A DNA stretch of 64,000 bases, taken from the NCBI RefSeq assembly GCF_021155765.1, contig NC_060106.1:15836031-15900030 (forward strand), read 5' to 3'. This stretch comes from Diprion similis (Eukaryota > Arthropoda > Insecta > Hymenoptera > Diprionidae). Shown here piece after piece: positions 1 to 14,100 of this stretch (position 1 is its first letter; the number at the start of each line of letters is the position of its first letter). The position numbers and the translations under genes were made by a program. Under the pieces are notes generated by a model. The model saw nothing but the letters and a program-made list of their open reading frames with translations. It was not told the DNA's origin and searched no databases.

Positions 1-124
1 TGGAGGTTTAGCCCGGAACGAAGTGGAGAACCGTGACCAGCGGCACCCTCGGGTACTGAGAAAAGAAAGCGTTTCAAAATGTGTTTGCTCCGTGATTGAA
101 GAAGGTAAAAGCAACCAGACCTAC

Positions 125-1398
125 CGTTGACGGCGCTACTATTGTTATTGTTGTTTATATTATTATTCAGATTTAGACTGCTGGATTTCCGCTCTTCCTG
201 CAATTGCTGGGAGGGTGGCGGTGAACCCCAGCCGTTTTGGAGGTGCGGGGTGTAGGGGGATGCTAGCGGGGAAGGCCCTCGGCATTCGTCATAACGATCG
301 CTGTCAGTTATAGGATCGTCGTCGATGAAGGCCATCATATCGTTCTCCGGGGTGCTGGAAAGATTTGATCAATTATTACCGATTCCCGTACCATGTATCA
401 TAATTACTGGATCTAGTGTCTACCTTCAGACTCTCCCTGCAGCGATTATAGCTCGCTACGCGTTTTAGTCAACAATAAATCAGCGAATGAAAATTGTACA
501 GTGATTGAGAATTGTTACCGTTTTCTTTTGGTCAAACGACCGTTACACATGTTCAACATTACGAAGTGTGATCACAATTGCGCCTTTTATTCGATCGACG
601 AAATTTCAGACAAGCCACCAAACGAGAATACCCGTAACGACACAATTGAATGCCGCAACTGCCACATTTCGATCCCAACTCTACGCCTAATTCAAATATC
701 AAACAGCTGATCTACTGCAGATCAAGCTTGGCAACGTTGCCTACACTCTGGCGCACATTTGTACAATCGAATGGAAGTGCTGACTAAGGATTGGTTACGT
801 CTGCCTAACGTGCTAACACGATTGGACAGCAGATTAAGCCTGCTTGAAGAGAAGAATTTATTCATCGCTTAACTTGGCGGTAACGTATTTAAACGATTTA
901 TTACGGACGACAAACGGTTCATGCGATTAGCTTTAACAAGATCACCGATACGTATTGCAAAACATACCGATTTACAAAATGTTAGATCATCTAAAGGTGG
1001 TTTTTCAGTTGATCCGTTGTGCTACGTGTAGTAACAAGTATTAAAAATTATTTAAATGTTAATTTAAATGATGAATTATATTTATTTGTGGATGTAGACT
1101 GCATCTTTATGTTTAAATTTAAATTTTTGATTGACCGGTATAAGTCGAATTTCGAGCTTTATCTTACAGTATGAAAATATCGAAAAAAATACCTTGGAGT
1201 TAGGTAGTCTAAGTGAGCACTGTTCACGTGGACGAGCATTTCGGCAGGTGAAACCTCGCCGAGGTCACAAAAAGGGCAGCTAGCTGCTCCTTGAAGATGA
1301 TAGATGACCATGTGCGATCTCATTTCCTCATCGTTGAAGCCCTCCAGACCGCAAATTTCGCACGTGTAGCTCATTTCCAGCGGTTTACTCGATGCCAT
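125..1398 (-). CDS. Zup1: ZUP1/ZUFSP-like zinc-finger ubiquitin peptidase, N-terminal part (3' end off window)
   Basis: Two coding exons read on the minus strand: 1193-1398 (206 nt, ATG at 1396-1398) and 125-354 (230 nt). The intron has a GT donor at 1192-1191 and an AG acceptor at 356-355, and frame is kept across it. A further donor (GTAGGT) follows at 124, so the gene continues beyond the left edge. The first exon encodes two C2H2 fingers near residues 12-33 and 40-63 (CEIC...H...H, then CPFC...H...H). This spacing and placement resembles the N-terminus of ZUP1/ZUFSP, a K63-linkage-specific deubiquitinase linked to genome stability. The second exon encodes an acidic, Ser/Pro/Asn-rich linker (MMAFIDDDP, then an Asn run). 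The C78 peptidase domain that would prove the identity is not in the window, so another tandem C2H2 protein remains possible. The gene is divergent from Reck. Confidence 0.6.
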
Positions 1399-4300
1399 GT
1401 CGATACTTCAAATATTATTCGCTCTATAAATCTGTCCAATATGAATTTGAAGTTATTGTTTTTTGACATTTATGTTGAGCAAAGTACCAAGTATGAGAAC
1501 AATTTATTGATTCACTGTTTTATTTTTGAGAACAACCATCGATTCTAAATCTTCAGTGTTTCAAAGAGTGTGAAAACTAAATGTTGTTAAGCGAGTATAA
1601 TAATTACACTTTTTGATTGAAATATATTCCAAACTGGCTGCATGTGGAGAAATGATGATGTTCTGCAGGAGAAAATTTAGCTCTCGGAGATTTATGGAAC
1701 AAATCGAAATAATAGAAGCCGATTCAGGAGCGGTGAATTAGTCGGTAATCTTGAACTTCCGTTGAAAATCGCCAGAAAGACAGTCTGCGGGCATTCTAAT
1801 CCGAGAATTTTTCAACACGACTGAGAGTGATTAACGCGCTGTCCGATAAAACTCTCGAAGTAAGCATACGTATAACTCGCGGGATATTTTCGGTTTGAAA
1901 TAACCGCCCATGGACTGCAACCGTTGCTACCGCACATAATACAACACCGATTATCACCACTTCAACGACGGGTCACGAATTAATTGAATCTCGCCCGAAA
2001 GGTGACAGGTAACAAGGGTAATAATTATCACTCGAATATTCCAATTCCACGGAGGCGACGTTTGGCAAATAATCCGGACAACAGTTATGCGCGAAAATAT
2101 GTGCAATGCACCGTGCATGTATCTCGACTACAATTGACCGTATCTAGGGCAGAGTGTGAGTTGAACAGGAAGTGGAGCAGGGTTTATTTGCCTAGGATGA
2201 CCCATTTCGGGCGTGGGAACAGCAGGTTGATAATTAAAGATCACTTACTTTCACGGATTAGCACTGGACGCGACGGAACTCTGTACGAGAAAAGCGATAT
2301 TATGCAACACGGGTCGGCTTCCGTGTAGGCTTGGTTGCCTAACACGGTGCCCTGACTGCCTCCATATACGAAATTTTCTACCCCCAACGCGCACGGCGCT
2401 ACGTTTTAGCCACTGTTCCGGTTTCCCCCAGCCTCGGAACGGACGCACTTTTTAGAAGGCTGGGGTTTCACTGGCTCCGTGGAACACGGTCGTTGTTCTG
2501 GCGATAGGGTTCATGGCTTACGGGAGGATAAAAAATTCCGTTGACGACGACGCGGTTGCACCCCGCGTTACACGCTCGATTTTTTGACAGTTTCGGCATG
2601 GGCCTTGGAAGGGGTGCAGTCGTCGTTACTCGCAGGTGTAGTTACAAGTTAACTGGCATAACGCATGGTTGGCACGAAAATGCGGTATATACGTTGTTAT
2701 ATTATACATAGCTGTTTATGCTGAAGAGAGTCGAGCCATGGAGCGGATCGAACGTGACCTCGAGATACTGGAACACAGGGGGTTCAAACCGTGGTGCGCA
2801 TACGCGGAAACATCGCGCCTGCCTCTCAACCCCTTGACTATATTTTCAGGTCACGACTACCACCCACTTCCGGCTTTTACCCCGTCGGTAAACCGCCGAC
2901 ACTCTGCAATATTGTTTACTCGCGAGCTTTATGAATTTCGATCGATTTCTCTGGGCTTCACCAAATCGCTCCGTTATTCAGTTCGCATGTAACCCTGAAC
3001 TCCCGTTTACAAACAAATCGCATCGGCGAGATCAACGTCCCTGCACATAGTCTGCAGCTCGTGCTGTAATACATCGCAGGAGTATATATCGTGATTTGTA
3101 TCTGCGAAAGATAGTCACGACAGCTAAACACGCGAATAGTAGAGCGTCCGTATCGATCATCCGGACTGAATTAACCAACTGCAAAGTAAAAGTTCTCCTA
3201 TCTATAAGTCAGAACATTTTTTGCACGTCTCTGCGAAGCCACGAGCCATGCAGCCAAAGTCTAGACCGAACGATTCGACGTTCTTCTATATGACTAGGAT
3301 AGGCAATAAGGGTGAAAAAACTTTATCAATGCACGGAATTGCAGATGATACAATAATTAATATTACTCTCCTGACGCAGAGTGGTTTTGTACAAAAATGT
3401 TTTTATCCCGTCACGTGATTTCCGGCGCACTCTAGACAAGTGCAGTTGCGAACGCAGAAAAATGAAGAAAATGTGTTTGCAAGTTGAAAGCCAAGTCGAA
3501 GCATCCTCCAGGTTAAACGTCCTCCCGAGACCCTTTTGCACGAAAAAGGCTGAAAAGTAAAATATAAATTTTTCAAGTCACGTAGAATTTGTGGCTACTC
3601 TAACTTGTAATGATCGACTGCTGGCCTCGTGCTTTCGCAGAGTATTTTCCATCCCGCAGGAATTCAATTCCAAACGACGTCTTGCACGTACAAAACTGTC
3701 GAGTGCCGCGTATGATTCTCAAGGGACACTATAAGTCCGTCGGCTCCGCAGCGTTTATAGGTCGTAAACATCGAACCCGAGTCATGTGTTCCGAAAGTAT
3801 AAATATGCGGTAGCTGTTACTTGCATGTTAAGGCGATGAAGATTGTTTTTCCAAGTTTTTTTCCAGCGAGGAATACATGAAACGTGGCCCCTAAGGCGCG
3901 GCTTCGTGAAATCGCATCTCTGGTACTTCGATCACTGAGTGTGAGGTTCGACGTACAGTTGCAAATACACCTAATTGTTACCTCGGAGCGTGCACCTTTA
4001 CATATTGTCATTGTGTTTCATCTCGTGCAGGATTGTGTTTCGCCGAGTAAATAATACCCTAGTAACGCAAATACAGTAATTTGCAGTGGAGACGGATGGA
4101 TATTATCTAATGATGGGACTGCGTAAGATTATACCCGTTGCCCTATACTAATACCGGTAAAATATTTCATGCTAATCTGACGCCAGTTCACGTTTGGTTA
4201 TTCATATCGCATATGCCGCACCCTGAAGGGTTTTCATAGTGTCTTACGCACCTGAAAGGTCATCAGTGTCGGTGAAGCTGTAGGAATCGTAATGCCAGGA

Positions 4301-7300
4301 GGCATTGGAGATCGCCGGTGCGAGTAAATTTGATGAGTGGGTAAAAATTGAAGTTTGAAATTTCTGAAAGTGAAGCGATGGTGGTGGGGGAACAACTCGA
4401 GAGGGTGAAACGATCGTGCGAAAATGATTGAAACCATTAGCACGTGGGAAAATTCGCGATGCTCGTGCGCCGCATCGATAGTGTAACAACAACAATGCTC
4501 GTACGATCGAAGAGGACGGAAATTGTAAATTTAGTCCTTCTGCTAAGTATTCAACGAGCAGCCCGGATCCTGACGACAATTCATTCTCCTGACGAGTTGA
4601 CAGTCTTTAGTAGCGCGTTAGGAGCCAACCGCGTGTTGTTTCCCATGAACGTTGGGATCTCCTCATTGCCATGCAGCCGGCGGTCGAGGGAGGATGCGCT
4701 CGTTCACGGAACTATTCATTCATTCCCTTCTTCTCCTCTGCGCCCCTCTCCTCCCCTCGAGCATCTTTTTTACTTTCCTCTCCTCGCATACTCCGTCACT
4801 TGTCTCCAGAAGTGTTTATCGACGGTAGAACGTGCGAGGCAAATATGTACGCAGGCGACCCAGAGCCTCTGGACCTCCCAACTCACCAACTCACCACAAA
4901 AGCTGCCTCGTGAAGCTACTGGAGTTCCTAAACTTTCTGCCCTTTATTGGAAAATATCGACGTTACGTTACGAATGATGGTAGCTGCGTAGAATTTTTGG
5001 ATAATATCTAACAACCATATGGCGTGTAGATTTGCATAAATCGAATAAACACGGTGAAGTATGGAAAATTCGACGAGTTGAATCGAGTGCCTGCAGATAG
5101 GTATTCGGCTCGGGTGTAAGAGAAACAGACATGGAATACCAATCCACGCATAGCTGCTATAGGTATAATATACGAAGTACGGTTTGTTTTATTTCTACAA
5201 CGTGTTTTTGATCCCAACTGCCTGATCGAGTAGTATTTTTTCATCATGTGATAATTCATTGTCAAGTCGTATAAAGCGAAAGGGCAAATTTTTATGATAA
5301 TCGAGCTGCTCGTAGCGGTGATTGAGTAATTAAATATTCTTTTTCTCTTCTCATCTCCACATTATTACCAACGTATTCATAAAATACATTATGCACAGTC
5401 TCAGAATTTACGACACGATCACCTATAAATATGTACAATTACACGTAGCTGGTAAATTTCAATTCTCTCGTGTGCTGATGGAATCTCCTTTTTAACATTT
5501 GAAAGATTCGCGTTTATAATTATTATTGCTCACAGCGTCACCTCTAGGTATGAAGCTATCCTTTCTTTTTTTATCTGTTTTCCCCTCTCACAATCAGAAT
5601 CACCTCTCTACTCCTCGTCGTCTCGAGTAGCTTCAAGCCTTTCAATTAACATGTGAATTTTTTATCCTTCGCAGAGCGGTTCTCCCGCAGAGAGCGATGT
5701 AGACAGCAGGAGCACAGATCATTAATAGGTCGTGCTGATGAACCGCGAAATTGTCGAAGCTGCCACACAATCTATCTGTTGTGATAACTAATAGTATAAG
5801 CAATATTGACTTCATTTGAATATTTATATGTATACCGAAACGATTAACATAACAGAGTATAAAGAGAACCGTGTGACAGGCTTAGGTCAAGAAACCAGTC
5901 GTACACAGTGGGGTACATTTGCGTCCAACAGCGAGAGGTTCAAACATCTCAATGGATTGATCAAATAAATCATGTGCATTGCGTGGGCATAAATTAATAT
6001 CTCATATCGATTACGCAATGAATATTGCGTGCATGGCTGATCATCCCGACGGCTTTATGTCGCCGTACCGAAATTCCCGCGAGACTGAATAATCTTGCGC
6101 AAAAAGTGGGCGATAAAATTTAAGGCAGTTTCGCAGTAGAAAAATAAATATATAAATAAAAATTCAGAATGGAAAGCGATTTTTTAAGTCTGCACGGCGA
6201 CGAGACGTGGCGATCAGAAAACAGAATCGAGGCGTGAAACGAAGTTTGGGCTAATTGTGAGAACCTTGTGAAATTGTGAGGCCTGTTTAGTTTCGAGCCA
6301 ACGCTATCGGCCATTCTACATGAATCGATTCACACTCCCGGGTATATGAACGATACACGCGCAATTGCTTTACTCCTGTATACGCGGCGATTGTTGCGGA
6401 GATTCGTTGGCAGCCCGTTACCCACGTGCGGATTGAGAGCAATTTATTGTTAGAATAAATTAATAAATTACATCTCTCTTCTATAGAGCCTGCAATCTCT
6501 CCGATCCGTCAATCACGCTGGGTTACGTTCATTCCTCGCTTCTCGTTACTCGATGTACAGATTCGCGATCTCGATTATGTTGAGCAATAGATGAATAAAA
6601 ATTACCAAAAGAATCTACGCGATAATAATTTAATTGATGTTTAGTAATTCAACTGCACCGTTAGGATTTTTTTAAAACTTCATAGACGTCTGCCTGACGA
6701 AACCTCTGCATTTCGAATCAACACCGAGAGGGTCATTGCGCTTTACGGCTCATATGTATCCCATATCGTTTTTGATTCATTGCGTTGAGCCGTCAGCTGT
6801 AAACGGTGAGCGTAAGAAGTTTACGTCTGCGGATGCGTGCCCTTGGGTTATCGCCTTTTTCACTATCAACCTTCCGCACCTGTGCAGCAGGGGGCTTACA
6901 TTTTGGATTGTGCAAATTTAGCGGTAAACCGCAGCGTCGATCGTAGGACAACTCATATGAAAGTCCGAGTAGAGGCGTGCTGCGTACAAGTAGAACGCGT
7001 AGAACAATCCAACAATCCATTCCACATATTTACAGCTAGCATACAAGGCAAGTCGCGTAAAATGGCATATCGCATAGGAACGCGACATAAATACTAAGTT
7101 TGCCTCGCGATATTTGCATAAGGAGGATAAATTAATGCCTCTGATTACGGATTTGCCAAAGTGAAATATGGTACATCCATTTGCGATGGATAAGTTATTA
7201 TCAACCTCCATCTACCCGTTAGAGTCGGATGTACCATATATTCAGCTCTCCAAATTTCCTTTACAGAAAAGTCAATGTTGCGATTATGAAGATCATTCGA

Positions 7301-7815
7301 TCGTGAACTCGCCCTGATATCCTGGTACACTAAGAATCGAAAATGTTCAAATTATTTAAATACATTACACGGAATTTGATCAGCAAAGAAGGACAAGATT
7401 AAAACATTTGTCCTAACATCCATTTTAATCCGAAGTCAGTGATACGACGAGATGGAATAGCGGAGCCAAACAATATACGTGGCCGGATATCTTCGAGGTT
7501 CAAGTCTGCTTCCGGAGAGGATACCAACCGTTGCGGGAAAATTCGAGTCGGGCCCAAAACGAATGGCCGAATAAAGAGTAAATAAAAAGGAATAAGCGGA
7601 ACGGACGAACGGCCGACGGTGCAGTGGACACGGGATACCGTCGAGTGTCACAACATCGGGTGCACGAGTGACACTGAGCACGCGTCCCGCCCGCCCACGC
7701 GATCTCTTCCTCGAGGATGGCGATGGCCTCCGGAGGTGAGGTGAGGGTTGGGGTGGGGAGGGGAGGGGGAAGGAGGCGCGGCAAAAGCTTTCGGATGCTC
7801 AAATGGCTCGAAAGC

Positions 7816-7835
7816 TCAGTCAGTCAGTCAGTCAG
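7816..7835 (+). promoter_or_regulatory. Candidate initiator cluster (tandem TCAG/TCAGT) upstream of Reck
   Basis: Five head-to-tail TCAG units give four overlapping TCAGT matches to the arthropod initiator consensus. They are followed by a GC-rich GCGAGCGAGCGC stretch about 315 bases before the Reck ATG. This is a candidate core promoter or 5' UTR start. It could equally be a simple tetranucleotide repeat. No TATA box is evident at the expected spacing. Confidence 0.25.
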
Positions 7836-8073
7836 AAGCGAGCGAGCGCAGCGAGCGCGCACAACCGCAGTTCTTCTATCCGGCGACAAATCGGGCCGCA
7901 CGCTGATCCGTGAAATGCATTATTAACTTAAGCACAAACCGCGGAACGGATCCGAGAATCATGATTCACGATGTGAGCTGTGATGTGAATAAATGCGAGT
8001 TCGCCACCTGACCCTTACTGAAAACCACTGTCCTTCGAATTAATACTTGTTTTCCACGTCGCGTGCTTGTACT

Positions 8074-8075
<2 letters not shown>

Positions 8076-8116
<41 letters not shown>
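8076..8116. repeat. (AT)n microsatellite, about 20 units, in the presumed Reck 5' UTR
   Basis: An uninterrupted AT/TA dinucleotide run ends 35 bases before the Reck start codon. If the 5' UTR runs through it, the mRNA would carry a long self-complementary AU stretch close to the initiation site. Confidence 0.95.
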
Positions 8117-8117
<1 letters not shown>

Positions 8118-8151
8118 CGTAGACTTGGCGATTGAGCGATCTCTGACCAAG

Positions 8152-11100
8152 ATGACACCGAGATTTGGGTCCTGCTTGACTCTCCTCGTTGTTTTGTACG
8201 CTGGTTCTGCACTATCCGATGCTGGACAAGGTGAGTTTTTGGTTATTTTAATTATCAAGATATTCTTAACCGCGGATATTCAAACCTTTCCGGAATTGGC
8301 GCCAAAATTTCATCGAATAACTAACGCGCTTGTCACATCACACGATCCTGGCGCAAAATGACACTGCGAGAAATGAATGTTTTTTTTTCATATCCAACGC
8401 GCAGTTGGTGGTTCGTCACATTTTGCAATCAGATTTTTCCGAGGCTCGTTGCGAGAGGCTGAGAGAATCAGGGTTAATGACATTCGGTTAATTGGAAGGA
8501 AAATGCGACAACTAGTGTAATAAGAATGAGCGTTATAATACGGTATCGTGTACGTCGAGTTGTAATTTAAACTAACGAAAATGAAAAGTAAAAGCATTCG
8601 TTAAATTTTCAAGCAATGCAACACCAACGTCGTCGTATCAAGAGATACGAGCTTATCTTTGGTGAAGGAATAAAAAGCGATTTATGTAACGAGCCTAGGA
8701 TATTAGAGCGGATTCATTGAACTTCTGCCCGGGTTCGACACTTTGTCATGGGTAGGAAAAGAGATCGACGACAGCTTCCCGGCACATGCGTCTCCGAAGG
8801 AATCTACTTTTTCTTCCATTTTTTTTTTGTTCTCCGCTCCACCCTCTTATCTTCTTTTTGCTTTTAATAACCATATCGGAGGGCATGCAGCTAACTCGTA
8901 ACAACTCCACGTGGTAAAGTCGCCGGACCGAGGAGCGTAATTCGTGTGCCGGAGTTTACTTGAACACACGTCCCTACTGCTTCACATATGTACATGTAAC
9001 GCACTCCTCCAGGGTCCGGGTAAGTTGCATTCATTGGTCGGTGGGGTTCTTGCCAAGTGACAAGACGAGGACCACCGGCATGTTTAGTTAATAGTCTGGC
9101 TTATCGCGAATGGCGTAATAACGAATTAGGGAGAAATGCTTTCGGGGGTTGGACAATGAAACAGCGAGAAATTACAACTCACGTGTGTAGCCCTATAAAA
9201 CTCAGCTACAACATGCTTCGTTACGTTCTCTCTCTTCGTGTTCGATCTGCGGTGTACGTCACGCTTAATTACTTAATTAGTTATATACTTGCGTGATGCG
9301 TATACCGACACACTCCGCATTTTTCTCAGAATTTACAAGTCGAACCATGGATGACATTTATTTAGGTTGAATTCATCCTCGACGTTTATCTTGCGAAACA
9401 ACTTCGGAACGATCTATGATTCGATTAATCGCGATCTTCACTCGCGAAAAAGAATTTCTCGTAGAAATTTCTAACGTCAAATATGATGTGCAACAGATGC
9501 GGTTAACTATATGGAAGATGCATTGGCCGATTGATAATTACCGTGACGGAGTTTTTACTTAAAGGGGAAAATCACAAGTGTACTTCTATTCAAATGACCC
9601 GCGGCAAAGAGCGACGCGTACATAAGTGCGGTACGTGGTTACGTACCCCGTTGGATATAAATAGTTGTCAGTCATTATCTGCTTTTTTTCTTATTAACAA
9701 CTGCAGTCCCCGTCGCGCGCGCGTCTTTCCAGCGGACCCACTATTCTTTTTTCCGAAATTTTATCTCTTTTCTCTTCTTCTCACTTGTCTGTTTTCCCCC
9801 TCGTCTTCTTCTTCTTCTTCTTCTTCTTCTTCTTCTTCTTTTTCTTTTATTTTTGCTAAATTTATCAGGCGAACTGAAACCCTCGTCTTTACGTGAGGTG
9901 TCTGTTAACGGTGTTTCAATTTTTCTCCCGCAAACTACTAAACCACTACCTACTAACTTTTCCGCGGCCAGATGTTCGGTGTAATTCATCCTCGCGGTTC
10001 ACAATATCTAGTAAATATATTCCAGCATGACCTAGAAAAAACAAACCGTGAGAAATGATAAATGAAGCAAAAATGTGCTCGCTCTGCAGAATTTTTCTTC
10101 TACAACTGAACAAGAAATTATACATCATCGCACAGTCTCGAGAGCTGATAAAACATCAGTTTACTTACACCTGGTGTAAAGAAGTGCACGCTAGAAGCAG
10201 GAGGGGGGGGGGGGGGGGGGAGGTTATTTGTCAGCGAGTCGTAAAAAAGTTGGAAGTCCGTAAGGTAGCTGCATTCTGGCTTCGCGCAAGTGCGTATAAT
10301 CGTAAATTTAGTTATACACGTCAACGGGGTTAAACGGGAAGTCATTAAACCGAGGAAATTTTCATTTACCATTTAGGTGCACTGGGTACAGCGATATACC
10401 ACACGCTTTACACATGTCGGGTCGTTTACTCGTTACAAGGTGTATGCCACTTATATTCACGTGTTAGGGGTAGCTGCATAACTCAAAGACGATAAACATT
10501 TTCTCCTAATTTATCCTAAGTATCGACTCGCAGTCGTCTAATAATTCTCGTTCAACCGGATGACAGAGAGTGTCGCTATGATCCTCATTTTTGCATTTTC
10601 GCTTCCACCGTTCCTCATAAAATCTCTGATCACATATTATTACACACATCCGTTAAACTCAGACCGCGTGCATTTCCCACACGTCGTAATTCATACGCCA
10701 TCGTGGAATGATATCCGAAGTAAAGTGCCGAATGTATAATAACCGTACGCGTTATGAGAGGCCTCGGTTCTTGAACGTCTCAATGCAATCGTCGCATGCG
10801 GTGACGGTTGCACGGCATAGGGAGCCGGGAGGATATCTGATGGGAGTTTAAGTGAGCGTGAAACTGTTCGGTACAAGTGCCAGGCGTGACTTACTGCAGC
10901 ACGGTCCTGGTCCAGTCCCCACATAGGTCGCTGGAGAGATGCTGCGCTTTTGAGTGAGATGCTCCTGAGCTCCTCGTGGAGGCGAGCTGCAGGCTAACGT
11001 ACGATTGAATTTTTTATTTCGGTTGCGTTGTTATTCCGTTGTTGAACATCGTTCCACGGTGAGAGATTCAACGGTTCTCGTTCCAATCGTCTTTTAAATG

Positions 11101-14100
11101 TTTAGCATATACTGCATATTTTGAAAGAAAGAAACGCAAACCTGTGACGGAATTTGCATGATCGTATCAGATACCGTAATGGCGAGCAGAGGTTGTTTCC
11201 CATCGACGAATCGAACTCCGACACCCGGTATGAAGGATACGGGCCGGTGCGCCGAGGGCAGAAGATAAATAAAGACATAAAACAAGTGACAGCTTCGCGC
11301 GAGAGAAAAACTCAAACAAGACACACATCTCCGGGGCCCACGCACCGACGCTCGACGCCCCGACGCGGTCGGAGCGTCGTCCGCGCGTATCCGTCATTCG
11401 GTCTTCACGAGCTTATATTATAGGCACAGGTATAAATAAAGATATAAGACTAATGTATGATAAATAAAGGCACGCGCACGTCGTCGTCTTCGGCCAAAAT
11501 TATTAATTTTTCATAAACCGTTGGCTGAGTCATTATTTCTAGATTTTAGAGGGCGCCAAAAGACAGCTGAGAGCATCGCACGGTTCAATTTGAGGGTTCA
11601 AAAATCTGACCCCATAAAACTTGCAGCTTTACTGTATCTACATGGTATACGTTGCGTAACACGTAGATGAAATTAATTTTTTTCAACCCTGCTCGTATTT
11701 CCACGGTATTTACCAAACAATTTGACAGTATCAAACGGCTTACTTTTCCACATCTTTTTTCTAGTCAGTTGCTCAGTTTCACCCACGTAATCGCTTCGTG
11801 CTTTGATCGTATAGATGCTTTTTTTGAAAAAGAGTTATATTCCTGCATAGTTTGGAAAACTGCATCAGAAGGCTACGGGTACAGTGATTACCGTTTATGA
11901 CAAATTAGTGCAACAATTTAACCCTCGGTGATCACCCTGGGTAGAATCGACCTGTCGGTCAAAATATACAAAGTTCCCGGTTTTAAATGGGACTGTATTT
12001 GCCATATACCCTTAGTTCGAAGTATCCTCTATACGTAGGGATCGTCGGCCATCTGAATCAAGTCTAGAGTTTATCCGCTGCCAAATGTTTAAACTTCGCA
12101 ATCGAACGTTCCTATCGGAACTGTTCGACGATAATGACAGAAATGTCGTAGTTTTTTGAACCACTTTGAGACCAATGGTTTGCTCAAAATGGTTTTTTGA
12201 AAACTGCCTGGGTAGAATCGACCCAGCGTGATCATCGTAATTAAATTTAGAGGTGTGACCATCGTAATTGAATTTAGAGGTGTGACCATCGAGGGTTAAA
12301 AAAACAACAAAAAACACGCCACCACACAATTTACAAACTATTTTCATACGTCACGGTGACGTGCATCATGGCTGCGCAGCGTAGAATATTTCTCACACCC
12401 CGTGTCCCGAATTCGGGATATATCATAAGACAATAAAAAAAAAAAAGAAGAAGAAAGAAAGAAATGCTCATATAACATTGTGAACAGTCCCTAATTATAG
12501 CGATAGTGCAGAGCTGTGTGCCACGCATGCTTTCAACGGTCCTCACGGGCACTCAGATCGCTGGACCATTACAGCGACGTGGTCCGTTTATTTCCAATAT
12601 ACTCTTCGAGACGTATCTGGTCAGTAGAACGTGTTACCTACCATAGCTGCATCAATGATTGAACACGTTCAGCGCTCGTTACTCACAGGATGCAACGACT
12701 CGTTCATCGTACTGGTACAGCGATGCGGTGATAAAATTTTAACGCCGACTCCCTTGTCTCAACATAAATTCTTATCGCATCAAAATTGTAAAAGGAACTC
12801 CGCCCCTCTCCCCGCTCGATTGAATTTGAATAACCAGTCATTCGTCATCCAGCGTTTTGATGTACGCAATATACTTGGATATATATGTATACCTACAACA
12901 CAATAGTGTATGCAATGCGCATAGCGGAAAGACCGGTAGTGGCACCGCATGTTCATAGCGTGGGATGTTAACTTTTAAATTTTCGAGTCGCCGGCCTCGT
13001 CGTTGCAGAGCGATACGGAGCACACATGCAGCTGCATAAGCTGCATCTCAGGGAGTATATAGGTAGGCAGTAAACCGTGCCCTGTAAACACCGGGCATAC
13101 GGCGTAAACTGTAAACTGTAAACTGCACTATAACCTGCACCGCCGCAGCATGCATACGCAGCAACTGTAGCGGGGAAGAGAGGCGCGCATAGGTTTGCGC
13201 TCTTGTCATTTTTATTAATTCACGAGGATCCGCTGCACCGATAAGCCGGTCCGGCGAGGATCCACGCGGCGACACATTCTCGCGGCGTGACGTCATCTGC
13301 CAATTGATTGAATCAACGTATTGCATATGTATGCATGCATCCAGCCAGCGTAACAAGGGAACGTGTAAGAAGTCAGTGAGAAGAAAGCTTATTAATTGTA
13401 AGTCTTGCCTCCTATTGCGTATGTTAGAAACTCCAACGCAACTTGCCCATCTGGGATACCACGCGTATTGCAATTTCTTCCCCCTCGATATCGCCTCGCA
13501 GTCCCGATAAACGGTTATGTGGTCGTATATTGTAAGGACGGCATCGTATAATTACTATTCCATGGATTGATAGATATCGGCTGAGCTGCATGGAAAATCC
13601 AGCTGAGCGTGTGCCGGTTGTCACGCCGAGTTGGAGAAAGTGCAACGTTTGCAACAAAGCGATACTTCCTTGGTCCGTAAGTAGTTACACAAGGTGGACC
13701 TTGTAAGGAAAGCATTAGCCTCACGGGGAGGTGTAAAAAGTCAAGTTTCGATTTTTATTACGTTGAGCGTAGTCCGCATTACACAGAGAGAAGAAAAAAA
13801 GCAGACGCATCAGGGTTTTTGGTAAAAAAAACATCCAGGTCAACTATGTTTTTTACTATTAATGTGGCAGACTTTTCACACAGTGGTTTTCAATGATTCT
13901 ACAGTAGATTCTGCATTTTAGGAAGTATATTTTACCAAAAAACCTGGTCTGATCTGAAACCTGACTAAACTGAATAACGAAAAAGCTCAAACGAGTCTGA
14001 AATATGCGAGGGATAAAGTCCGTGACTTTATAGAGAACCGCGAAGTTGGCCTTACACCTTGGGCGGTGCATTTTTGCCACATCAATTTCTTTCTCATCAT

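Larger units (their letters stand above)
1399..8151. other. Intergenic region between the divergent Zup1-like and Reck genes
   Basis: I see no coding exon with support from splice sites and protein resemblance in this 6.75-kb stretch. The longest open frame (4444-4977, 177 codons) overlaps pyrimidine-rich sequence near 4,720-4,800 and has no recognisable domain. The last 340 bases hold a candidate initiator cluster and an AT dinucleotide run just before the Reck start codon. Promoters and 5' untranslated exons of both genes should lie here, but their extents cannot be read from sequence alone. Confidence 0.6.

Noticed and set aside
4444..4977. 177-codon plus-strand open frame
   Set aside because: It lies over a pyrimidine-rich stretch, has no recognisable domain or splice continuation, and is matched by overlapping frames on the other strand.
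13048..13473. 141-codon minus-strand open frame
   Set aside because: Contains low-complexity heptamer repeats (GTAAACT) and shows no recognisable domain.
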